Of a stretch of DNA of 64,000 nucleotides, positions 13,814-29,000 are shown piece after piece. Both the position numbers and the translations under genes were made by a program. How positions within the stretch are numbered: position 1 is the stretch's first letter; every line of letters begins with the position of its first letter. The stretch is from contig SSBO01000002.1 of NCBI GenBank assembly GCA_005281725.1, positions 1,795,461 to 1,859,460 of the forward strand, read 5' to 3'. Under the pieces are notes generated by a model. It worked only from the letters and a program-made list of their open reading frames with translations, was not told where the DNA came from and made no database searches. This stretch comes from Wuchereria bancrofti. Lineage: Eukaryota; Nematoda; Chromadorea; Rhabditida; Onchocercidae.

Positions 13814-14030
13814 ATGGATCTAAATATTCAATTAATAAGCCTTATTAGCTTAGCTTTAGGCATAGCTAATATTGCTATTACTGCCTCAAATAATAATGAA
13901 ACTATAATAATTGGACGAATAATTCATAATTGCTCAAGGAATGAATTTAAATGCTCAATTGATAATAAATGTATTCCACTGCTCAAAGTGCAGGATGGTA
14001 CCATGGATTGTATCGATGGTTCCGATGAAG
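13814..14030 (+). other. mua-3: mua-3 exon 1: signal peptide and LDL-A repeat 1
   Basis: Exon 1 encodes 72 residues. MDLNIQLISLISLALGIAN is a typical leader, with likely cleavage after ITA near residue 24. Residues 40-72 form the first LDL-A repeat, with the calcium-binding signature DCIDGSDE. The exon ends after one base of a codon (phase 1), which all later LDL-A exons also use. The reading frame can be extended 12 bases upstream only through a TTG, so the ATG at 13814 was preferred. The donor is GTATTT. Confidence 0.85.
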
Positions 14031-17000
14031 GTATTTGTATCATTTCTTCTTCCTTTCTCTCTCTCTCTCTCTTCATTTTTTTTTTCAATAATAATTCTTT
14101 TTTCCCTCTTTTCTTTTCCTTTTCATCAAAATTATATTTATGAAACTTTTTAATATATAACAATTTTTTAGAAGAAAAATGAATTAAACTGGATGAATTT
14201 AACTTTTTTAGCTTTATAATGGATTGATTGTTTAATAGTGAAATTTAATTCATTTATAAGATTTTATTCATTTCTAGTTGTTAAAATTAAGTAAAATTTC
14301 AAGAATTCATTGTAGTCTACTTATTTTAAGCATACTCTATAACTAATAGTTAAACAAACTGACTGAAATAAATTTAAAACATATATATATAAAATTTGAT
14401 TATGATCATTTTCTAAATTTTTGGTTTCAATTTCATTTTCAAATTTTGAAATGAATCATTAATTAAAAGTTATTTTTATTGTCTGTTTGAATTGTGACAT
14501 ATATTAAAACAAGTAAAGGTATGCATATATTTAGAGATTTACAAATTTTATAGACAAAAAATTGGGTCATTTTAAGGAGAGTTTTCTTTTATTTTTATGT
14601 AAATGTGTCATCATAAAATTTAATTATCAACCCTTTCATTTTATTTTCTTTCTCCCATCAATTTAATCTTGTCACCTCTAAAATCTTATGACATTTCATT
14701 GCATTTGTATTTGTTTAAAACATAATTTGCATCTCACTAACATAGCATATCTTAAAACATTAGTCATAATTAAGCTAATTATTACTTTTGCTATTATTCA
14801 TTTCATTTTTATCTTTGCATACCAATTTTCATTCAAAAAAAAAGTTACTTTATCTGTTATAATAAAACATTTAATATGCATTATCAAAATCGCAAAAAAA
14901 TTATTTTTTTCCAAAAGAAAAGATAATGGAATTGAAATTATAATTAATTTCTGAAAAAATTCAACAAGTCGGAATGCGCAATTAATTTTAATTTCCAATT
15001 TTGTTAAAATTTCAATCGTATTATCTACTAATACTTTTCAATCGTATTATTTATTAATGTTTTAAACTGATATCTTCTTATCTATTAATATTTTAAAATA
15101 AAACGGATTTCAATTTACATATAAATTTGAACCAAGAATTCTTTTCCTTTTTTTAATTCAAAAAATTTTTTAGTAATTGAAAATTGCAATTAGTAATTGA
15201 AAATAAAAATTTGTTTCTTTCAAACTTGAATTCAACGTTTTTTATCTTTTTAATTAATTGTCAGCTCTTTTCTTTTTTTTTTTCGCTTTCTCAGCAATTC
15301 AATGAGTAAATGATGAAACCAGTTAAAAATTCTAAACTGTAGATGATCAATATAAAAAAGTTTGGAATATTTTGCATTTTTAAATTTTTTTAAAAAAAAA
15401 TTAAAGTGAGAAAAGAAAAAAATCATTCAAATAATGGTAATAATATTATAGCTTTGGATCATATAAACATATTACAACACTTCTGCATATATAAACTTAT
15501 AAATTTTAATCAAATCTTAACGATAAGAATAGAAATAAGAATTTGAAATTTTGAACTGAAAGAATTGTTACAAGAATTTTGAATTTTTAATTTTGAATTT
15601 AAAAAAAATTTCAAACATAATATAATATATGCGATATTATGTATAAAGGTAAATAAATTTTTGTGTATATTTGCTGGAATGTTTTGTTATCATTTTTAGA
15701 ACACTCATAAAATCATTGCAAAATTTTGAGAGTGTTTTTTGCTATAACAATAATATAGCTAATTGGTATATTTCAAATTTTATATTTATCGAAAATGTTG
15801 CTATCTTAATTTAAATTTATAATTCTTTACAAATAAATAAATGGATGAATAAGAAATGTGCCTGTAAATATATGCATATATTTAATTTTTTTTAAAACAC
15901 ATTTCAAAATCATTTCATAAACAATTATAGTATGGTATTGTTTGATTTTAATGACCTTTATAATGACTGTTTAAAATTTTTGAACCTTTATAATGAAAAA
16001 TTAACAAGTAAAGTTTTGGGAAATTATTTAATTAAATATCATAATTGGACGAATTGGTCATTTAATGGGTCAACGTGCTATTCATTAATTATTACTAATT
16101 ACTAATTAGCGATACACATTGAATAGATAATAGATAACAAACTATTGCACTAACTTAACTGATAATGCTTTCATGGATTTAAGTGAAAAAAAGTGAAAAT
16201 ATATTTTTTTTAAATTTTTATTTTTGTATTAATAAAAGCAACAAATGCAACTATTTGAATAATATGAAATTTATTAATCTCAAAACAAAACTATTAATCA
16301 TGTACTCTGCTCCACTGTTATGGGTGAAATGTAATTTGTAAAAATTAATTAGCTCTTTTTAAAAAAAAAAAAAAAAAACTTCAATCATCTCTTTAAGACG
16401 ATTTTTATAACGTAAATATTTGATCATATTTTTCGTATTAATCATATTTTTGATTTAACAATTATAATTTCTTGCATTTATCTAATCAGCTTTTTGATTC
16501 AAACAATTCAAATTGCTTAATTAGCTCAAATTGGAGGTTATTAATTATCAATAATTTTTACCCTACGAACGTTTCATTCATTTGCAGATGTTATTAGTGC
16601 TCGTTATTATTTCCAAAATTACTTTTTCATTATTATTTTTTATCCAAAATTTTTTTTATCTTTTCTTATTCTCTTTTTTCTCTCTCCTTCCTTTTCTCTA
16701 TCATTATCTTGTCATTAATGAGGAAAAAAATTTTTAATCACTTCAAAATTGTCATTTTAACTAATTTTTGAAGACAATAAGATTTTTTTTTCACTTTTTC
16801 TTTTAATTGAGAGGAAAGTTTTCAGAAATTGATTTGTAAAATTTTGAAATGTGATTTTTATCTGAAAAGTTCACCTTAAAAAAGAATTATTTTCTTACTA
16901 TCTAACATCAAATTAACACCAATTCATTTCTCTTTACTACCATTCCACTAACAGTTTCAAAAATATTCTCTCATTCTTTCGATTATGTTAATTAAACAAA

Positions 17001-20000
17001 AAAAGAAACAAAAAAAATAACAAAAATTTAGTACACTAAATTGTATACATTAAAACTAATAATTAAATGTGATTAAAACTAATAATTAAATGTGAATGTT
17101 AGAATTACTTGAATTAATTTTTTTTTTCAATCATATTTTTTTTTTCTTCTTGCAAATGATAAAAATAAAATGAGGCCATTATCAAATTACATATCAATCA
17201 ATTATTTATTGTAAATTTTTTGAGTTCCATCATTTATAAAGTATTTTTTTTTTAATAAGCAATGCAAATATCTTTGAGATTTTTTCCATCTTTTATCGAA
17301 AATCAAGTACACTTTACTTAACTTAAATATTAATTTTAATCATCTTTACGGCTCACATTTCAAATTTGTTCAGATTTTAAATTTCATATTTAGTTCAAAT
17401 CAATACAATTTTTTTCATGAAAATTTCCTCTTTTTTTTTTCTAATTTTAAAACTGAAACGATGATTTCATTTGCTTGTCATTTTATACTTACTTTGACAA
17501 TTGAAAAATTTTTTATTTTTATAATCATTCAAAAAAAAAGGAAACAAAAAGAAATGTGTGGAAATAATGTATAAATTTCTGTTAATTTTTGAAAGATGAA
17601 AATTAAAGGAAAATTTAATTTTATGTGAATATGTTAGCTTTGAAAAAATGTTAAATTTCTATATTTTTTATTTTCTAAATGAGAATTTATACACTCTCAA
17701 TGTGTATTACAAATGAATGCACAAAACCTTCATATTTAATTAACTTAAATAAATAATTATGGATTTTATATTATATATTGGTAATGTGTTTCTCAACGCT
17801 TATATATGAATTTGTATTATTAAAAGTTAAACTTAAAAATAGAATTGATTCAGAAATGTAAATGCAGGATGATAAGTGAATGGTAAGTTAATAATAAGAA
17901 TTATCATTTCAGTTGTTTAATTAATTTAATACATATAAATAATTTAGTTAGATTACTATTGCAAGGTGTCCAGTACAATTCAATTTATAATCAAATTCAA
18001 AAAAAAAAAAGAATCTCATAATTTTCTTCGCGTTTAATGAAATAAAAATTTTTCAATCAATTAAAAGATTAGCTTCATTATTATTGTTGTGATAATATGC
18101 ATTTATTTGAATACATTTCAAGTGATACATTTTTGCTGTTAGGGAAAAGAATAAATTAATGATTGGCATTAAAATTATACTCCTTGATCATTAACCGGAA
18201 AAAGAAATCATAATCATCGCCATCATCATCATTCCATTATCATTACCACCATTATTAATCATTATCACCATTATCATTATCATCATTATTCAATTATTAT
18301 CACCATTATCATTATCATCATTCCATCATTATCACCATTGTCATTATCATCATCGTTCCATCGTTGTCATCATCATCATTCCATAATTGTCATCATCATC
18401 ATCATTCCATCGTTGTCATCATCATCATCGTTCCACCGTTGTCATCGTCATCATCATCATCATTGTCATTATCATCGTCATTATTTGTCATCACCATAAA
18501 ACGAGTGCTACACTGACCAAATGGGCATAAACAGGTTAAAAGATGCTGGAAGGAAAGGTTGATTAATGGTGCATCCTTACTTTGTCATTCAATTCACCTC
18601 GCTCTCCTTTCCCTTTACGATGATCATTTTAAAACACTTTACTTTCATTCATTCATTCATTCATTTAANTTTTTTTTTTCTAATTTTAAAACTGAAACGA
18701 TGATTTCATTTGCTTGTCATTTTATACTTACTTTGACAATTGAAAAATTTTTTATTTTTATAATCATTCAAAAAAAAAGGAAACAAAAAGAAATGTGTGG
18801 AAATAATGTATAAATTTCTGTTAATTTTTGAAAGATGAAAATTAAAGGAAAATTTAATTTTATGTGAATATGTTAGCTTTGAAAAAATGTTAAATTTCTA
18901 TATTTTTTATTTTCTAAATGAGAATTTATACACTCTCAATGTGTATTACAAATGAATGCACAAAACCTTCATATTTAATTAACTTAAATAAATAATTATG
19001 GATTTTATATTATATATTGGTAATGTGTTTCTCAACGCTTATATATGAATTTGTATTATTAAAAGTTAAACTTAAAAATAGAATTGATTCAGAAATGTAA
19101 ATGCAGGATGATAAGTGAATGGTAAGTTAATAATAAGAATTATCATTTCAGTTGTTTAATTAATTTAATACATATAAATAATTTAGTTAGATTACTATTG
19201 CAAGGTGTCCAGTACAATTCAATTTATAATCAAATTCAAAAAAAAAAAAGAATCTCATAATTTTCTTCGCGTTTAATGAAATAAAAATTTTTCAATCAAT
19301 TAAAAGATTAGCTTCATTATTATTGTTGTGATAATATGCATTTATTTGAATACATTTCAAGTGATACATTTTTGCTGTTAGGGAAAAGAATAAATTAATG
19401 ATTGGCATTAAAATTATACTCCTTGATCATTAACCGGAAAAAGAAATCATAATCATCGCCATCATCATCATTCCATTATCATTACCACCATTATTAATCA
19501 TTATCACCATTATCATTATCATCATTATTCAATTATTATCACCATTATCATTATCATCATTCCATCATTATCACCATTGTCATTATCATCATCGTTCCAT
19601 CGTTGTCATCATCATCATTCCATAATTGTCATCATCATCATCATTCCATCGTTGTCATCATCATCATCGTTCCACCGTTGTCATCGTCATCATCATCATC
19701 ATTGTCATTATCATCGTCATTATTTGTCATCACCATAAAACGAGTGCTACACTGACCAAATGGGCATAAACAGGTTAAAAGATGCTGGAAGGAAAGGTTG
19801 ATTAATGGTGCATCCTTACTTTGTCATTCAATTCACCTCGCTCTCCTTTCCCTTTACGATGATCATTTTAAAACACTTTACTTTCATTCATTCATTCATT
19901 CATTTAATCGACGAAGGGAAATAGGAATTCAATTTCACTTACGCATCTAAATTCATTCATATTTTCAAAATTAGATGGATAATTGCGTCTATTATTGGTA

Positions 20001-23000
20001 TAAAGATACAATGAAAGAAGGGAAAAATTAGCTAATTTTTCTTATTAATATTATTATTATTCAAATTTAGTAATTGAAATGATGTACTGATATTAGTCAT
20101 TGATACTGATAAAATTAATATTATTATTTCTTATTAGTACTATATTGAAAAATTTCTGGTTATTTTCTCATGATAGCATTAAAAATCAAATATATAATAA
20201 CAGTAATAATAAAAACAATGGTAATAATCAGTAACAGTAATAATAATGAAAATAGTAATCATAATAAAGATAGCAAGTTTGATAAGTTTCAATATTTTCT
20301 CACAAATTTTCAAATAAACAATTTGAAAAAATATAAAATAAAATTTGAATTCTGTAACTTAGGATGGATGAGAAAGAATTTAATTTAACAATGACAATTT
20401 CGGAATAATTTAAATTGTTATGAAATCATTAATTAAAAGAAAAAAAACACAATTATTTAATAATTCGATTTCCAATATTTCCCATTTCAATTATCAATTT
20501 GGATAAATGACGAAGGCAATGCAATGAGACTATCAATCCTTCAAATACTTGTTGCAATTCCTTTTTTATATTTTATTTATTTATTTTTTTAAACAAATAA
20601 AGAAAAGTAAAGGAAAGGAAGGAAGAACGGAAGAAATCAGATAGGAATGGAAGGGATATTTTAGAGAGGGAAGGATTCATTTGAATCATTCTAAAATATC
20701 TTTCTAATTTTTCGAACAAAATTGCAATATACAGCTGAATAAAGGGAATGTTATGACCTCGTCTGACCGCAATTTTCAAGGTCAAATTGATGATAGAACA
20801 AGTACAAACCTACTCAGAAGAAACTAATCGGAAAGAAATGCTTTTCAGGAACAAATTTCCATTACTTATTTATTCATGCCACTACTATACGTATATTACA
20901 TATTTATAATAAAAATATTTACACACAAATGAACAATTTGCGCATCTATTTACATACCAATAGTAATTTCTACATATGTATTAACAATTGATAATTATTT
21001 GATGTAATTTAAATTTTCAAATTTGCTTCATAATTTTATATCTTTGCTAAACATATCACCAAAATTTTGAAATCATTTACGATTTTCAATAATTCAAAGT
21101 AAAATACTGTCAGTTTCACCAATTATGTTAAAATCATATCACATTATTATCATTATTATTATTGTTATTATTAATTCAAACAAAATTAAGATTAAAAACT
21201 ATTGGAAAATATTCATTAAATAAATTATTACAATTATAACTACACTTATTAATTGTTAGCATTATTGTTACTTTTTAAACAAGTTTGTTAAAAATTAAAT
21301 TTTGAGCAACATTTTAGTAAATTATCATCTTATTTAAATTATGCTTATAATAAAAATACGGAAAAAATATTCGAAAATTAAATTATACATTTATGTTTGG
21401 TTTTACAAAGTTATCACTATTATTGCAAGAATTTATTACACTGCGAAAAATTTAAATTTGATATATTTATTTGGAGAGTTTAAAAAAAAAAAAAGTTTAT
21501 ATCATTATTAATTTATTGTCACTCATATTGTTTATACTGAATGATTATCTACTGTTCACTTTAATAAGTTGAACAATTGTCAATTATTTGAAGAAAATTT
21601 TTTCTCCGACACTGAAAAAAATTGTTTTTTTTTTTTTTTTTGATATCATTCAAATTATTTTAAAAGTTTACCAATGGAAATGTAAAATCCAATGAAGACA
21701 TAGACGTCTTTTTACCTTGAACTCATTTCCAATTACAATGTCATCTATTGTCATCATTATAGTGGCATGATTTGAAGTACGCTAAATCCAACACCTTTGA
21801 TAGAATACTTTCACCTTACCGCAATTTAAAGACTTCCTTTTTTTTTTTTTTATTATTGTTGTTGTTATTTGAATTGAGAAAGAGAAAAAAAGATGTTGCA
21901 CTTCAGTAGAATTTTTTTTTTTTTGTCAAATTTCATCAAAATTTAGATGAATGAATTATTATGCATACAATAAAAATATTCAAAAAAAAATTCAAAATTA
22001 ATTATATATTTAAATTCAATTTTACACAATTTATAATAAAGCGAAACAGCATATGTACATGTAATAATAATTAATTATTAAATTTTATTATACTATATCA
22101 TTTAATTTAATTACAGTTCAGTGATTAAAAACTACTGACGAATTAGAATTACTCAGTTTTTACCACTTTCAACATAGCATTGTGGTTTTTAGCTTTATTG
22201 AAATTTCAACAATAAAATTTGCAAAATTATCAATAATAATTAATTACTTTATGATCATTAAATCTCAATTGGAATCAAATTTTGATCAAATTTAAAATGT
22301 AAGAAATATGCATAAATGTTAGTATTGCAAAATAAAGTGAAATAATGCAAGCGCAATGGGTAGTAAATTAATAAATATTTTAAAATGATGTGAAGTAATA
22401 AGCGTACTGTGAACAATAATGAAATTATAAAATAATATAAAAGACAAAAAAACAAAATTATCTCTAAAACTTATTCTTAGTTTGTAAAAATTTTAAAAAA
22501 TTGTCAAATTTGTTTTTCTATATTTGTAATAAATTTATTTGTTATCATTTACAATAATTAAATTTTCTTAGTAAATTTAATAAAATTAAAATCAGTATTA
22601 ATATTAACAAGTTGCTGATATTCAATTTTTTTTTAGCACTGAAAAATAATTGAATCAGAATTTCTATACGTTTGGTAAAAAGCTATCGACTAATTAAGCT
22701 GCTGTTAATTAATATTTGTGTCATCAATATTCAATGACAAATAATTTCGTAGAGTATTTTGACATTTTTTAATTGGTATGAAAAAAAAAATTTCATTTCT
22801 ATTTTTATTTATCTGTTAAGGTAAAATTGAAAACTAGACAAATAAAATGTGATCGATATAGTTTGAAAATAAAAATAAAAAATAAATTAACAAAAGGATG
22901 GTATTTCAGTAAAATTATAAAGTTTTTGAATTAATCTTTTACTTAAAGATTTAAAAATCAATAAATATTCAATTTTAAGTTCTTTAATTTCTAAACCAAC

Positions 23001-26000
23001 CTTTATTTCCTTTTACATTTATTATCAAAATTTAAATTCAAATACATTAAATATTATTCCTTTTTTTAGACAAATATTTGGAACATAAATTTAGTTCTAT
23101 TTCTTAAGATAAATGCTTGAAATATAAATTTAGTTATCAAACTTATCATTTATTCATTTTGAAATATTAACAATATTCAGTGATAATAGCTGTTTCATTT
23201 ATTTAATTTCAATTTTTTAAATGGATATTTAATTTAAAATAAAAATTAAAATTAATCAAACTGCAGCTTAAGAGTATCGTAATTTTCTGATTCATTGATG
23301 ACATTTGTAATTGACTTTTCTGCGACGGAAATATACAATCCTTCGTGTTTTACCTAAATTACAATTTTCTTTTTATCGTTTTAATCTTTTCTTTTAATTT
23401 TTCAGAAAATAAAAATAAAAAAATAGAATTATAAAATCAAAAGCGAAAATAAATCAATAATTTTAAAAGGAGAAAGTTTTTTAAAAAAAAGAGAAATGAA
23501 ACCGAAGAAAAATGAATAAATTTATGAATTTACCTTGACCTTGCCAAAATATTTTCATCATTTTTTTTCACATTTTTAACTTTCCTTCGCCTAACAAAAA
23601 AATTTACTTGTTGAAATCGGAAATGATTATTCGAAATTGAAAATATAATTGAACTAACTTATTCAGCACTAGGAATTTTTTTAACTAATTGATTTGAAAT
23701 TGAAAATATATTTGGCTAATGGATAATTAATTCATTTCGAATTAGAAATACACTAAACTATTTCATTTACACTTTGGTATTTTAATCCATTTTTTTTTAT
23801 CAAAAAAGTTTAATTCATTTTTATTAAATCAAAAGTGAAGACAAGCTTTTTTTTTTGTTACTCATTTCATTTAAAATGAAAATAGTATAAAAATTATATT
23901 TGAATTTGAAGTTCAAAAAAATGAACAATAAAACATATAAATTATAATAATATAATACTTTCGAAATTTTGTAATAACTTTTTTCTTTTTATTATATCAT
24001 TTGAATTTTCTTTGTGATTTGTCTTTTTCAAATTTTGAATTTTTCTAAATAAAAAAAGGGAGAGAGTGAGTGAAGGAGATGAACAATTCTACAAAAATTA
24101 TCTTATTTTCAAGTCCACAAACTGGACTTTATGAATTTGTAAATCGTTCCATCATTTTTTTTTTAAATAAAGGAAATCATNNNNNNNNNNNNNNNNAATT
24201 TTGAATTTTTCTAAATAAAAAAAGGGAGAGAGTGAGTGAAGGAGATGAACAATTCTACAAAAATTATCTTATTTTCAAGTCCACAAACTGGACTTTATGA
24301 ATTTGTAAATCGTTCCATCATTTTTTTTTTAAATAAAGGAAATCATTTTTTACTGAAGACAGAAATTTTATTTTGCAATGTAAAAAAAAGCATTAAAAAA
24401 TAAATTTCATTTTTCTTAAAAAATTTCTAGTTTAAGTAAAAATATTCGTTGATAAAATTTGTATAAAGGAAATAATACATTTAACAATTTAATTCATCGA
24501 TTGTATTGGATAAGAAAAAAGGAAAAATTTTACAATTGTTTACAAATTATCAAATATCTTTCACAAAACAACTAAACTTTTATTTCTGATCATTTGTAAT
24601 GCATCATTAAATTTCGATTAACAAATTTGAATGAATTATTAAAATCGTTTTATTTTCTATTATTCTCAGAAACGTTTTTTCCCTTCTCTTCTTGTAAATT
24701 TTGTTTATTTTATGCAAATTCACACTTGAAATTATGAACATTATTAACTTTTGGAACTTTAAAAACTTTATAATTACCATTATCATTAATTTTTCTGATC
24801 ACACCAAAATGATAGAATCAAAATTCATTTTAATAACTTCTAATCTATCCTCCTACGATCAGTATAAATTAAAACAAAAATACCAAAGGTAAAATTTCTA
24901 AGTTATAATTATCAATCCTCATTTCTTTTTTAATTTTAGTTTGAATAACAAACATTGACCCTATTAATTTATACATGTCACTGAGATTTCTTTTTTTTTT
25001 TAACGAATTTACACCAAATTGAAATGGTGTCAATTTTATAAAATGTTGGACTCGAAAAAAAATGGTACGACTTAATTTACAACATTTCATTCATAAATTA
25101 GAAATTGTATGGTGCATAAAGTAAAAAAAAATATGGGAAATCGAAATTGATACATAAATTTACGTATATATTTTCTCTTTTTATTTTAGTATATCAATAC
25201 ACAATTTCCTATTGAATTATTAATTAATATATAATACCTAGTTCTTGATCTAATTGTTCACTTTTTCTTATAATAATGAAAAAAAAATTTTTTTTTTCTT
25301 GAAATCCTCATACAATTAATCAAAGAATAATAATCATATAAAAAAATTATCATTGAATAGTGAAAGAAACAATAAAATGAATGAATACATCACCTGTCCA
25401 TAGCTCATTTGAAATGTTAATTAACATTTCTCACAATCCTTAATTATATGTCATTCATTTCGAATCATAATTAAATATAACTCTACGAAATTATACGGTC
25501 TTTGTAATTTGAAAAAAAGAAAATTGCGTATTATAATTTGATTAGTATATTTGAAATTAAAAAAATATATAAAAGAATTCGAACTGGATACATAAGTACT
25601 TGTGTTTGTGTTTTTTTTATTATTGGGTATATAAATATGCAAAATTGTTAGTCTCATAAAAGATTAGCATATTTGACAATAATAGCCATTTTGATTATTC
25701 AGTGAAATTCATTTAATAAATATTATATTTTGTTAACAAAGATTAAAAATTCTCAAAGTGAAAGAAGAAAAATTTTTTTTAAATAGTCGATTTTGCTCAA
25801 AATTTGCAAGTGTTAGTGAAAGTATAACTTTCATCATCAAATGCTAATATTAAAATTTTGCTGTAAATCATTTGAAGTAAATTAGCTACAATATTAAAAT
25901 ACATTTATTTGTTTTTGTTAGTTATCAAATAGTTATCAATTAATTTATTTAATTGTTACAAATAATTTTATATGATTAAACTTCTTTTCAAATTTCAATT

Positions 26001-29000
26001 TCATTTTATATTTTCCCATCAAGCGGCTTATCCATTCCCTACTTATTAGTTTATTTACATATTCAATTTCATCTATTCAAATGACCTTGTGTAATTCATC
26101 GGTCAGAAAACCGTTGAAATATGAAAATTATCATTTAATTTCTGCATAACAATTTCAACCTTGAAATTAATCACAAAAGGATTTTTTTTTATTCCTTATA
26201 TTATTCATAGAATTTATACAATAGAAATTATGCATAAACAGGAAAGTCTGTGCTTAAAAAAAATAAAGAAATTACTGGCTAAAAAAAGAAATTTATTATT
26301 CAAAAAAATATTTAATTAGTAAATTATTAGATAAGTCTTCGTTTAACATTGTTTACCTAATCATTACTCATTTAATAATTTATTTCTTCATTCATTTGTT
26401 TGTTACTAAAAGTGCAAGTGATTGAAAAAATTTGGTAGAAATTAAAAATTCAATTTTTTTTTCTCAGCTATTACTATAAATTTGCATATTTCGATCAAAA
26501 GAAACATAGTTTCAATCACTTCACTGATCATTTGCAATGAATTTGAAAGTTTGTTTTGAAAAAAAGGAATTCATTTATATTTTAGAATGCCTTCCGTGGC
26601 AATTTGATTGTCATTTTGGAATTCCACGATGCATTTCACAGTTCAAAGTTAATGACGGTGCAATCGATTGCATTTCTGGATTCGATGAAGGTTTTATTTC
26701 AGTGACATTACTAAAATTATAATACAAACTTACAAATTAAAAAAATTTTTTTTTTTAATAGACGTTCGTGTTATAGTCATAATTTCAAAATGTTGACAAT
26801 AACTTTACTGTTACAATAATACCTACAATAATCAAATTCCAAATGTTTCACTAAGTTGTCGTATCATTGTTATTTGAAGTTGTTTTTGGCGAAGAAATTC
26901 ATTTATATTTTAAAATACCTTCCGTGGCGCTCTCCCGTGGTGCTGTAATTTTAATTTCAATGTATGAATTCTGAGTTGAAGTTCGAAATATTCATAAACT
27001 GAACCAATATAAACAGTTTTTAAATCCTTGGATAGTATATTGGCTTATAACAAAACGCATAATTGCAGTGAAAAAAAAAAAAACAAACTATTACTTTTTA
27101 ATGACTTTTAACCTTTATTTTGTGACATTTACTTTGTGATATTACTTGAAATTGCATACAAGAATGGCTATTAAAATTGGAAGATATGTGCAGCATTTCG
27201 AACATTGCAAACAGATTTGGATTATAACAAAGAAAGTTAATTAGACAAAGAGTTTAGAAAGACAAAAAGATCCTTTCAGCAGTTTAAATATTAATTTTTT
27301 TTCTATCAGAGTGAAAAACTTTAGTAATAAAATTGAGAGTAATTTTACAACATGTAAAAAGCAATGCACAAATTCTTTGTTAACATTCAAAACAATGCAT
27401 ATATGCTTAGGTACAAATAGAAGATAAGTATTGGATAAATGTATTAAAAAAAAAAAAAGATTTAAAAAAAAGAAAAAATTTCCATAAAAATAAAAAAAGA
27501 TCATAAATATGTTGGATAAATGATTAACTGATTTAAGAAACAAAATTGAAATAGCTTTTTATATTTGTACAAACGAATATTTAAGTAAAACATTCTTTAG
27601 CTTAAAAATTTCTGTCATATGAATTTGAAATAAAATTGTTTCAACATATCACACTTTTTTTTCATGATATGTTTAACTTATAAAAAATTATAAATTCCTA
27701 ACGCATGCTAATGGTACTTATCATTTATCATTATTCTTCCTGTAACTTTCACTATCAATTAATTAATCAGTTGATTGACTCGTATTTTGAAATAAAAAGT
27801 TTTTAATATTTTTTTCTTAAATTATATCAAATTTAAGAGTTTAATATTCATTTTAGGTTGTCCACCACATAATTTCGTTTGTGCTGATAAAAGCGCATGC
27901 ATTGATTTTTCAAAATATCAGGATGGTGTAGCACATTGCAAGGACAAATCGGATGAACGTATGTTTCATTTTTTTTATCTTTATATATTAATAAATTAAA
28001 ATTTGCAAAAATTTGTTAATTGGAACCTAAAATGACGATAATATATATAAGCATACAAATAATGTAATAAAATACTAAATTTAAAATTTAACTCCAATGA
28101 TTCCACTGATAAAATATGAAATTCGTTCATTTAAAATTAAAAAAAAAACTACAATTTAGTATAAAAAAAAAAAACATCGATTAATTATAATTTGCATATT
28201 GGAATTTCCATTTTTTTTTTAATTCTCTTTATCCGTTTATTTAATTGCTTGTTTTTTTTCTTCTAAAATATATTTATAATTCATATTTAATCTATTTTTT
28301 TTTTTCATTTTTATTTTTAGCATGTCCAGCTGGTGATTTTTTATGCAACGATCATTCGCAATGTATTGAAGGAAAACGTTTTCAAGATGGCTTTCCTGAT
28401 TGTAAAGATGGTTCAGATGAAGGTTTATCATTTTTTATCTTTTGTTTCTTTTTTTTTTCTTTTCCCTCCTTTTTCTCCTTTTTTCTTTTTTTAAAATAAA
28501 ATTTAGAGTTTTTCTTTTCTATTCATTTATTCCCTATCGGAACTTTTCTTATCATCGGTACACTTTTTCCTTTTTCTTTTTCCCTTTGTGATATTTTTTA
28601 TGATTTTATTCCTTTCTCTTTCTTCATTCAATCAAGGACATTAACAGGATACTATTACCGAGGTTTTTAGATAAGGTTGAATTGTTTATAATAGATTTTG
28701 AAGGACGTTTAATACTTTCTCCTCCTCTGTAATTTTTTTTTCTTTCTTTGTCTCTCTTACTCTTTTTCTTTACCTTTCCCTTCTATTAAATCATATCTAT
28801 TAAATTTGAAATGAAATGATAGCTTGATGAATGATTATATAAAATGTCCTGAAACGAACAAAAAAAAAAAAAGAGTTTTTTTGTTCAAATACCGGATTTG
28901 GACTAGATAGAGGTTCAGATATTTTCAAAATAAAAAAAAAGACATTTAAAAGGAATGAAATGGATATGATGTTATTTTCTTTAATTATCAATAATTTATT

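Larger units (their letters stand above)
14031..26585 (+). other. mua-3: mua-3 intron 1, 12.5 kb
   Basis: This intron separates LDL-A repeats 1 and 2 and is by far the longest in the gene. No coding exon with LDL-A or EGF signatures was seen in it. It contains two of the three N gaps, with a 1,238-bp and a 150-bp flanking duplication, so its true length is probably about 11.2 kb. It also holds a CAT/ATC-rich minisatellite (18208-18496 and its duplicate 19447-19735). Regulatory elements are likely in an intron this size but none could be named. Confidence 0.75.

Noticed and set aside
14688..14998. Overlapping hydrophobic open frames on both strands in intron 1
   Set aside because: Hydrophobicity follows from A/T-rich codons; no splice context, domain or partner exons.
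18559..18813. An open frame that crosses the N at 18669
   Set aside because: It spans an artificial junction between duplicated contig ends and cannot be real.
27241..27543. A 100-residue Phe/Leu-rich minus-strand open frame in mua-3 intron 2
   Set aside because: Composition is that of A-rich DNA read in reverse; no recognisable protein features.
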